Below, piece by piece: positions 27,749 through 33,355 of a stretch of 33,355 bases of DNA. The notes under the pieces were generated by a model. It did no database searches and had not been told where the DNA came from. It worked only from the letters and a program-made list of their open reading frames with translations. Both the position numbers and the translations under genes were made by a program. Origin of the DNA: Salinivibrio proteolyticus. Lineage in GTDB: Bacteria; Pseudomonadota; Gammaproteobacteria; Enterobacterales; Vibrionaceae. The stretch covers positions 43,582 to 76,936 of the forward strand of contig NZ_MUFP01000009.1 of assembly GCF_001996165.1 (NCBI RefSeq), read 5' to 3'. How positions within the stretch are numbered: position 1 is the stretch's first letter; the number at the start of each line of letters is the position of its first letter.

Positions 27749-28079
27749 GCACTCATAGCGTGCTCGCTTCATCCGTGTGACGACATTTTCATCAAATCTA
27801 CGTGTTTTTGATCACAATTTTACGCGCGCTGACATAGTCCGCCTTTAGTCGCTTTTAACGAAAATTTATGCAACATCGCATTTTACTAAATCGCGTAAGT
27901 TCAAGTAATTAGCATGAAAAGCATTACATTTTATTTACAGTCAATATCACCAAAATCAACATATCGAGCAGGTTAATTTTTAATCGAACCGCCCTTCTCA
28001 TAGTGTTTTGTCTCACAAATATCGGTATTATCCGGTGCGCTCCGCGTTGTGTACCTACTCATTCAAACAAGGTGCATAA
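27749..28079. other. Gene-free upstream part of the symporter control region
   Basis: No gene or clear terminator is seen. A partial CRP-like site, CGTGT-TTTTGA-TCACA, lies at 27801-27816, but it is about 500 bases from the start codon. The rest is AT-rich. TATTAT at 28026-28031 could be a -10 for the structured leader, with no good -35. Confidence 0.4.
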
Positions 28080-28308
28080 CTAACGTGAGAGCACTCTGGC
28101 AACAGTCGAGCATGGATTCAAAATGCTGTTGCACACCACGCTGGTTCCACGTTAGGCCACTAACCTAACCGCCCCTCAAGATGGGGACCAGCTGTTCGCC
28201 TGCATGGACTGCAGTTAAGTCACATGGACAGTGGTTGTCGGCCTTGACGCTTGTCGTCACCTTTGCAAACACTCGACTTTTCAAGCTCAAGGCGTCTCCC
28301 AACAGACG
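28080..28308 (+). promoter_or_regulatory. Structured 5' leader of the alanine/glycine symporter gene, class unknown
   Basis: At least five helices can be drawn in about 230 nt: CTAACGTG (28080-28087) with CACGTTAG (28148-28155), closing a 76-nt domain; inside it GCAACA (28099-28104) with TGTTGC (28127-28132), capped by GCAT (28110-28113) with ATGC (28123-28126); CCCC (28172-28175) with GGGG (28183-28186); CTGCA (28200-28204) with TGCAG (28210-28214); TGACG (28245-28249) with CGTCA (28255-28259); CGTCT (28293-28297) with AGACG (28304-28308), just before the ribosome site. Vibrio symporter genes of this family often have a glycine riboswitch, but its conserved motifs are not here. Confidence 0.45.
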
Positions 28309-28322
28309 AAAAACAGAGTTTT

Positions 28323-29756
28323 ATGATGGAACTACTAGAAAACCTATTTGTGTCCATAGTCGATACAGGTAATAGCCTCCTTTGGGGAAGCGTACTGATT
28401 TACTTATTGATTGGTCTAGGTCTGTACTTCACTGTACGTTCCGGCTTTATTCAATTCCGTAACTTTGGCCACATGTTCAAACTCATGGCCAATAGCCGCG
28501 ATGGCGCCTCAGGCGGCATCTCCTCTTTCCAAGCATTCAGCACTAGCTTGGCGGCACGCGTGGGTACCGGAAACATGGCCGGTGTCGCAGTGGCGATTTA
28601 CTTAGGTGGGCCTGGTGCCATCTTCTGGATGTGGTTAACCGCATTGGTCGGTATGGCCACCAGCTTTGTCGAGTCCACCCTCGCGCAAGCTTACAAAGTC
28701 AACCACAAAGACAATACTTATCGTGGTGGTCCGGCGTATTACATTGAAAAAGGCCTTGGCCAGCGTTGGCTCGGTATCGCCTTCGCCGTGTGTCTGATTA
28801 TTGCATTCGGCTTGGCCTTTAACGGGGTACAATCCAACTCAATTGCCGCTGCAATGAATACGGCATTTGGAGTCAATGAACTCGCTGTCGGGATCGCAAT
28901 TACACTGGTCACCGCACCGGTAATTTTTGGTGGTATGCGCTCAGTGGCACGCGTAGCGGAGCTTATCGTTCCGTTCATGGCACTCGCGTATCTTGCCGTG
29001 GCGCTGTTTGTCGTTGCGATGAATATCGAGCAGCTTCCTGCCGTTATCTCGATGATTGTTAAGAGTGCGCTGGGCGTTGAACAAGCTGCCGGCGGTGCGA
29101 TGGGTTATGCCATTGCCCAAGCAATGATGCAAGGTATCAAACGCGGCCTGTTCTCGAACGAAGCCGGTATGGGTTCCGCACCCAATGCCGCAGCAACAGC
29201 CACCACCAAGCCTAACCATCCTGCTGCACAAGGCTATGTACAAATGCTAGGGGTGTTTGTCGACACCATTGTGATCTGTACTGCAACCGCCTCGATTATC
29301 TTGATGTCTGGTATGCTCGACCCAGAAAGTGGTCTTACCGGTATTGCACTGACTCAAGAAGCCTTGGTGAGCCAAGTGGGTGACTGGGGTGCAGGCTTTA
29401 TTGCCATTGCGATTTTGTTGTTCGCCTTTACGTCTATCATTGCTAACTACTCGTATGGTGAATCTAACATCGAGTATATCTTCAAGTGTCGTAAAGCCAT
29501 CACTTTGTACCGTATCGCAGTTCTCTCTATGGTATTGGTGGGATCAATTACTGACTTGCCGTTGATCTGGAGTTTTGCTGACTTATCGATGGGTATGATG
29601 GCGGTGATCAACTTAGTGGCGATTGCGCTACTATCTGGCATTGCGTTTGCGTTGATGAAAGATTATGAAGACCAACGCCGAGCGGGTAAGAAGCCAACGT
29701 TTGATCGTACTAAGTTCCCGAAACTGGACAAGCAAATCGATAAAGACGTGTGGTAA
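28323..29756 (+). CDS. Alanine/glycine:cation symporter (AGCS family)
   Basis: A sodium-coupled amino-acid permease of the inner membrane, 477 residues with about 11 helices. The AGCS signature is GLFSNEAGMGSAPNAAATA; FSTSLAARVGTGNMAGVAVAI near residue 70 is the family's N-terminal Na+/substrate region, and EYIFKC and the hydrophilic RAGKKPTFDRTKFPKLDKQ tail are typical. The frame opens earlier (28251), but ATG 28323 (or the next codon, 28326) begins at the usual MELLENLF. The Shine-Dalgarno is weak (AGAG), which suits control by the structured leader. A strong terminator follows. Confidence 0.94.
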   Translation: MMELLENLFVSIVDTGNSLLWGSVLIYLLIGLGLYFTVRSGFIQFRNFGHMFKLMANSRDGASGGISSFQAFSTSLAARVGTGNMAGVAVAIYLGGPGAIFWMWLTALVGMATSFVESTLAQAYKVNHKDNTYRGGPAYYIEKGLGQRWLGIAFAVCLIIAFGLAFNGVQSNSIAAAMNTAFGVNELAVGIAITLVTAPVIFGGMRSVARVAELIVPFMALAYLAVALFVVAMNIEQLPAVISMIVKSALGVEQAAGGAMGYAIAQAMMQGIKRGLFSNEAGMGSAPNAAATATTKPNHPAAQGYVQMLGVFVDTIVICTATASIILMSGMLDPESGLTGIALTQEALVSQVGDWGAGFIAIAILLFAFTSIIANYSYGESNIEYIFKCRKAITLYRIAVLSMVLVGSITDLPLIWSFADLSMGMMAVINLVAIALLSGIAFALMKDYEDQRRAGKKPTFDRTKFPKLDKQIDKDVW

Positions 29757-29784
29757 CGACACCGATCTATCGGTATCAACCTAC

Positions 29785-29815
29785 AAAAAACCACCGCTCA
29801 GGCGGTGGTTTTTTT
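29785..29815. terminator. Bidirectional terminator after the symporter gene
   Basis: CCACCGC (29791-29797) pairs with GCGGTGG (29802-29808) around TCAG, flanked by six A and seven T. It lies between convergent genes and can serve both. Confidence 0.93.
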
Positions 29816-29835
29816 ATCGTTAAAGTCAGTGCGGA

Positions 29836-30039
29836 TCACCAAGTGAGCCAATAGGCAATTAACAACGCAAACACAATGCACGCACCGGCATAAAAGCCCA
29901 ACTCAATTTTACGTGCCGTCATGTCTTCGGCCTCTTCGGGCTTTAACGTGAGTCCCCAGTAAGCAAAGCCAATGCCTGATGACAACAACAACACCCCAAG
30001 GCCAAACACCAGCCCTTCTACTGCATGGATAAATGTCAT
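29836..30039 (-). CDS. Predicted 67-residue membrane protein with two spans
   Basis: The frame opens as far as 30159, but ATG 30039 has AGAGGA seven bases upstream and begins a sensible protein. Two hydrophobic segments (about 6-30 and 48-66) are joined by a charged loop, LKPEEAEDMTARKIE. I do not recognise a family. It follows the exonuclease gene on the same strand by 145 bases. A membrane helper of a neighbouring transporter is one possibility; nothing in the sequence proves it. Confidence 0.72.
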   Translation of the reverse strand: MTFIHAVEGLVFGLGVLLLSSGIGFAYWGLTLKPEEAEDMTARKIELGFYAGACIVFALLIAYWLTW

Positions 30040-30184
30040 GTGCTTTCCTCTGATTATCAGTCGCTGATGTTGTAGCACATTCTTATTGCACTGAAAACCA
30101 GCACTCGACGTGCTATCGCCTGTAAACGGGTCTACGAACCATCCGTGTCTATGGTTCAATCAAAAAGCGATAGCCGTCTTAACA

Positions 30185-30916
30185 TTAGCTCCATACATCG
30201 CTAATCGGTGTGTCAGGGGAAAAGTCGTGGGCCACTTGTGCTTGCAACAGCTCTGCCGTGGCAATGGCATCGGTTAAGGCATGATGACTTTGATAAAAAG
30301 GCAGCTGATACCGAGTGCGGCTGTCGGCTAACCGAATTGACACCGGCGGACGACGCATAATACGGTCCATTAAGCTGCGCTTACCGGTGCGGTGCTTCCG
30401 CGCCTCAAGCTCCATCGTATCGACCATCGGAAAAATAATCCCTTCCCCTAAACGCTGCTTAATGGCACGGTCAAGGAACTCTCGCTCGATACGGCGGTAA
30501 TGCACCACAACGATCGCACCGGCAAGCGCGCTTAGCAATGGTTCAATCACATGAGAAAAGTCTGGTGCATTCATAATGTCTGAATGGGTGATGCCATGAA
30601 TAACAATCGAAGACTCCGCCAGCGGCCGATTGGGATTCACAATCCAGTGCTGCGCCTGTTGGCAGCGAACGCGACTAAGGGTAAAAGGCACCAGCCCAAT
30701 ACTGACAATGGCATCCTTTTCACTGTCTAGACCCGTAGTTTCAAAATCGAGTGCAACAAAGGGCACATCCTTTAGAGGCGTATCTGGTGCTACCCAGCCT
30801 TTTTGATAAAACGCTTGTAGCGTTTCATGTTTCACCTGCTCACGTTTGGTATCCAGCATGGCTTGCCAGTCCACGTGTTGCGCCGGAGCTTTCTTTTTCA
30901 GATCCAAATGCAACAT
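30185..30916 (-). CDS. DnaQ-like 3'-5' exonuclease (DEDDh)
   Basis: A 243-residue member of the DnaQ superfamily. Motif ExoI is LDFETTGLD (Asp57, Glu59); ExoII is HYRRIEREFLDR, with Glu144 where most members have Asp; ExoIII is HHALTDAIATAEL (His211, Asp216). It should be a metal-dependent nuclease; DNA, RNA or small substrates cannot be told apart. An AGGGGAGGG ribosome site lies in the 9-base gap after the DUF294 gene, so the pair is translationally close. Such exonuclease-DUF294 pairs recur in gammaproteobacteria. An N-terminal basic extension of about 50 residues precedes the fold. Confidence 0.87.
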   Translation of the reverse strand: MLHLDLKKKAPAQHVDWQAMLDTKREQVKHETLQAFYQKGWVAPDTPLKDVPFVALDFETTGLDSEKDAIVSIGLVPFTLSRVRCQQAQHWIVNPNRPLAESSIVIHGITHSDIMNAPDFSHVIEPLLSALAGAIVVVHYRRIEREFLDRAIKQRLGEGIIFPMVDTMELEARKHRTGKRSLMDRIMRRPPVSIRLADSRTRYQLPFYQSHHALTDAIATAELLQAQVAHDFSPDTPISDVWS

Positions 30917-30925
30917 GCCCTCCCC

Positions 30926-32803
30926 TTATGACCGATTCGGCTGATAGCGGAATTTCAAGAATTTCTGAGCGTTACTTAAAATCTGAAATGCATCTTTGAG
31001 GTTGCGGCGCTCAAAATCGGATAGATTCTCCGGCTCCACATTGTTATCTGGATCACGTCCCGCTTCGATATCCAGCGCTTGGTGACGAATACGCACCATG
31101 GAAATAAACTCCATCGCATCTCGAAGGTCTGGCCCTCGGCCTTTGGGCAAGATCCCAGATTCAATAATGTCGTCTAAGCGCTCAAACGAGTTTTGTGAGC
31201 GCGAATCGATAGCTAATGCGTGTACACGGATAAGATCGGCTAATGGCGCTGTACCACGGCGTTTGAGGTTAATAGAGTTATTGTGTCGCCCATCTTGCTC
31301 CATCACGAAATCTTTGAAAAAGCCCAAGGGCGGTGTGCGATTTAAGGCATTGCGCGCCATTGAGGCTAAAAAGCGATTATTGCGACGTGCACGGCGACCA
31401 ATGAAGGCTTTGAGTTGTTCAGCCCAGTTAGTTCGACCATAGACACCATCTAAATCAAAGAAAATATTGCTGTCGAGTAACGAGCGTGGGCTCGGATTAT
31501 CAATCCAATCGGCGAAGCATTGTTCCCACTCTTTCAGCGTTTTGCGCCACTCTGGATTGGTCGCCATAATATTACCGGTACAGTAGGTATACCCGCAGGC
31601 ATCGAGTCCGTCAGACACGCGCTTCGATAGTGCCTCAAAGTACGCGTTATGCTCGTCGTGGTTAAAACTATCGTCCAAGATAATGGCATTGTCTTGATCG
31701 GTCACAATCAGCTGCTCATCGCGTGCCATCGACCCCATCGCCAAAAAGCAATACGGAATAGGCGGCTCACCCAGCTCTTCTTCTGCCAACTCCAACAGGC
31801 GCTGCTTAAAACTGCGGCCAATCACGGACATCGCAGACCCAATCATGTGTGAGTTCGCGTCCTCATTGACCATGCGCACAAAGCAATCTTTGACTTGTTT
31901 CGCTAACACCACTAAATCGTCCACTGATTGTTGGCGGAAAATACTGGCGACAAGGAACAAGCTGTTTTGCGATTCGTAACGTGCAATATCCGATAGCGCA
32001 ACCACACCCAGTGGTTTGCCATGTTGCAGTACCGGTACGTGGTGGAGGTTTGAGCGCAACATGGTGAGCATGGCTTCAAAGATGTAGGCATTATGATCGA
32101 GGGTGATCAGCTGGGGCGACATGATTTCTTGTACCGGCGTTTCATAAGGCAAGCCTTCTGCTAACACGCGATTACGTAAGTCACGATCAGTAATGATCCC
32201 CAGCACTGGATTGAAGCCGGTTTCTGGATCGGGCTCATCACCCATCACCAAAATTGACGAGACCGCCTCTTGCGACATAACTTGGGCTGCATATTGTACC
32301 GAGTCGGTACTATCGATCATCACGGGGTCGCGAATAATCAACTTTTTGACCTTGGACGTCGTCAGATCATTGGCGTCATTGTGGCTCGATACCGCCTGAC
32401 GTAATCGCGTCCGGTCTTCGACCTCGACAAAGTCAGCAAAGTGCTCAAATTCATCAAACAAGCGGTTGAACGTCGCCTCAGGGATGAAATACACCAAGGT
32501 ATCTTCGATCGCCTTGGCGGGCATACGCACCCGGTTGTTCATCAAAAGCCCCATCTGGCCGAAGATATCACCCTCTGCGATACGGTTATACAAGGTGCCA
32601 TTACGACGATACAGCTCGACAGCACCACTACGGATCATGGCTAAATCATGAATCTCATCGCCGTAGGCAAAAATCGTCGTGCCCGCTCGGTGATAACTAA
32701 TTTCGATGCTTTGCGCGACCTCAGCAACCACCTCTTCAGGAATCGATTCAAAAGGGGCGTATTGGGAAAGAAATGTCGCAATTTCAACTTGTTCAGCTTC
32801 CAT
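30926..32803 (-). CDS. cNMP-binding/CBS/DUF294 nucleotidyltransferase-like signalling protein
   Basis: A 625-residue multidomain protein: a cyclic-nucleotide-binding-like beta-barrel (about 15-125), two CBS motifs (about 150-278), a GlnD-like DUF294 nucleotidyltransferase core GSMARDEQLIVTDQDNA (357-373, with the TDQD metal-binding pair), and the helical DUF294 C-terminal domain (about 480-620). In the barrel the usual GE of the phosphate cassette is altered to FGQMGLL, so cAMP binding is doubtful. The protein may modify a partner or sense nucleotides through CBS. ATG 32803 is preferred over GTG 32812 because AGGTGA lies at the right distance. It heads a two-gene unit with the exonuclease. 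Confidence 0.9.
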   Translation of the reverse strand: MEAEQVEIATFLSQYAPFESIPEEVVAEVAQSIEISYHRAGTTIFAYGDEIHDLAMIRSGAVELYRRNGTLYNRIAEGDIFGQMGLLMNNRVRMPAKAIEDTLVYFIPEATFNRLFDEFEHFADFVEVEDRTRLRQAVSSHNDANDLTTSKVKKLIIRDPVMIDSTDSVQYAAQVMSQEAVSSILVMGDEPDPETGFNPVLGIITDRDLRNRVLAEGLPYETPVQEIMSPQLITLDHNAYIFEAMLTMLRSNLHHVPVLQHGKPLGVVALSDIARYESQNSLFLVASIFRQQSVDDLVVLAKQVKDCFVRMVNEDANSHMIGSAMSVIGRSFKQRLLELAEEELGEPPIPYCFLAMGSMARDEQLIVTDQDNAIILDDSFNHDEHNAYFEALSKRVSDGLDACGYTYCTGNIMATNPEWRKTLKEWEQCFADWIDNPSPRSLLDSNIFFDLDGVYGRTNWAEQLKAFIGRRARRNNRFLASMARNALNRTPPLGFFKDFVMEQDGRHNNSINLKRRGTAPLADLIRVHALAIDSRSQNSFERLDDIIESGILPKGRGPDLRDAMEFISMVRIRHQALDIEAGRDPDNNVEPENLSDFERRNLKDAFQILSNAQKFLKFRYQPNRS

Positions 32804-32913
32804 GATGCTCACCTAGCGTTGCGAGAAAGTGCAAGGGTATGCGGTTGAATATTCACAATAGATGAAACCTAAAAGCTTAGTCTCACCCATCACATATCAA
32901 GGTTGTTGGTAAT

Positions 32914-32944
32914 AAAAAAGGCAGTCCCGAGGGCCTGCCTTTTT
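32914..32944 (-). terminator. Terminator of the BCCT transporter gene
   Basis: AAAAAGGCAG (32915-32924) pairs with CTGCCTTTTT (32935-32944) around a 10-base loop. The minus strand ends in a T-run. It lies between the BCCT stop and the DUF294 gene. Confidence 0.88.
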
Positions 32945-32961
32945 CATCATAGCTAACTGTT

Positions 32962-32989
32962 AGTTACTTAGCACGTACAGTTACTTAGC
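32962..32989. repeat. 11-bp direct repeat at the 3' end of the BCCT gene
   Basis: AGTTACTTAGC occurs at 32962-32972 and 32979-32989, offset by 17 bases. The right copy contains the stop codon of the transporter gene. The left copy repeats its last codons after the stop, as expected from a small tandem duplication. Confidence 0.7.
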
Positions 32990-33355
32990 GCGCGGCTCTG
33001 ATGCCAACCCTTTAAACAAGGAAGCCGTCGCCACCAAGAGTACAATCGTGAACGGGAAGCCGGTTGAAACCGCCATCGCTTGTAGGGCAACCAAGCCACC
33101 ACCAAGGATAAGCGCCACTGCAACTAGGCCCTCGAAAGATGCCCAGAAAACACGTTGTGGCACTGGCACGTTCACTTTACCGCCTGCAGAAATGGTATCG
33201 ATAACCAATGAGCCCGAGTCAGACGAGGTCACAAAGAACACGATAACCAGAATGATACCGATGAATGAGGTAATCGATGCCAACGGCAAATCATCCAACA
33301 TCGCAAACAGTTTCAGTGACAGCTCTGCATCAACAACTGCGGTGTAACCTTCGTT
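32981..33355 (-). CDS. BCCT-family osmolyte transporter, C-terminal part (runs off the right edge)
   Basis: The last 124 codons of a betaine/carnitine/choline-type transporter. The frame is open to the window edge. FFVTSSDSGSLVIDTISAGG is the BCCT signature in the last third of these proteins, followed by PVPQRVFWASFEGLVAVALILGGG and a hydrophobic helix pair. The short C-terminal tail (SEPRAK) shows no long osmosensing extension. Substrate is probably a quaternary amine or related osmolyte taken up with Na+ or H+. Confidence 0.92.
   Translation of the reverse strand, partial: NEGYTAVVDAELSLKLFAMLDDLPLASITSFIGIILVIVFFVTSSDSGSLVIDTISAGGKVNVPVPQRVFWASFEGLVAVALILGGGLVALQAMAVSTGFPFTIVLLVATASLFKGLASEPRAK

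Noticed and set aside
28080-28155. tRNA gene, because the closed domain is exactly 76 nt
   Set aside because: The T-arm lacks a 5-bp stem and the TTCRA loop, the internal arm is too long for an anticodon arm, and no tRNA D-loop pattern is visible.
28000-28322. Glycine riboswitch before the AGCS symporter
   Set aside because: Expected by analogy with Vibrio, but the conserved GGAGAG and GCCGAAGG-type segments were not found on reading the whole region; no lysine or cobalamin class signature was seen either.
28181-28372. 63-residue ORF over the symporter leader
   Set aside because: It overlaps the structured leader and the real start codon, has no ribosome site and an unlikely composition.

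Overview
The window reads as ordinary chromosome of a gammaproteobacterium of the Vibrionaceae, probably a marine or halophilic member. Salinivibrio-like is my guess from protein similarity and two Na+/osmolyte-type transporters, not something I could test. Nearly every protein aligns by eye with Escherichia coli or Vibrio families. I see no insertion sequence, prophage, integron, CRISPR array, tRNA or rRNA.

Layout. 1-9382 is an amino-sugar and glutamine/asparagine block: the 5' part of glnS, divergent nagE and nagBAC, a Kef-type antiporter where E. coli has nagD, then asnB. The nagE-nagB gap holds a CRP-like site between two NagC-like boxes whose centres are about 94 bp apart, which suggests a repression loop. 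9454-20227 is one long minus-strand series matching the E. coli gsk-hemH-adk-htpG-recR-ybaB-dnaX-apt-ybaN cluster, with a secreted HNH nuclease inserted between htpG and recR and a 39-residue membrane peptide at its upstream end. 20228-23132 is an accessory stretch: a DksA/TraR-type zinc-finger protein behind an FNR-like box, a DUF2057 protein and a porin. 23133-29756 runs on the plus strand: dinG, a TSUP permease, priC, a histone-deacetylase-fold enzyme, rsmS (ybaM) and an alanine/glycine:Na+ symporter behind a roughly 230-nt leader rich in stem-loops. 29836-33355 is on the minus strand: a 67-residue membrane protein, a DnaQ-like exonuclease paired with a cNMP/CBS/DUF294 nucleotidyltransferase, and the 3' end of a BCCT transporter.

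How the genes fit together. NagE imports and phosphorylates GlcNAc, NagA deacetylates it, NagB deaminates it to fructose-6-phosphate, and NagC senses GlcNAc-6-P. RecR, DnaX, PriC and DinG serve replication and repair; Apt, Gsk and Adk serve purine salvage and balance. Expression signals readable in the DNA include a sigma-32 promoter before htpG, an in-frame A_AAA_AAG slippery heptamer in dnaX predicting a 481-residue gamma product, and many intrinsic terminators.

Most worth a second look: the structured leader of the symporter gene, which matches no riboswitch class I can recognise and lacks glycine-riboswitch motifs; the loss of one expected Fe-S cysteine in DinG; the FNR-type promoter of the DksA-like gene; the HDAC-fold gene between priC and rsmS; and the unannotated 39-residue peptide. 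I did not find a clear new defence or mobile system.
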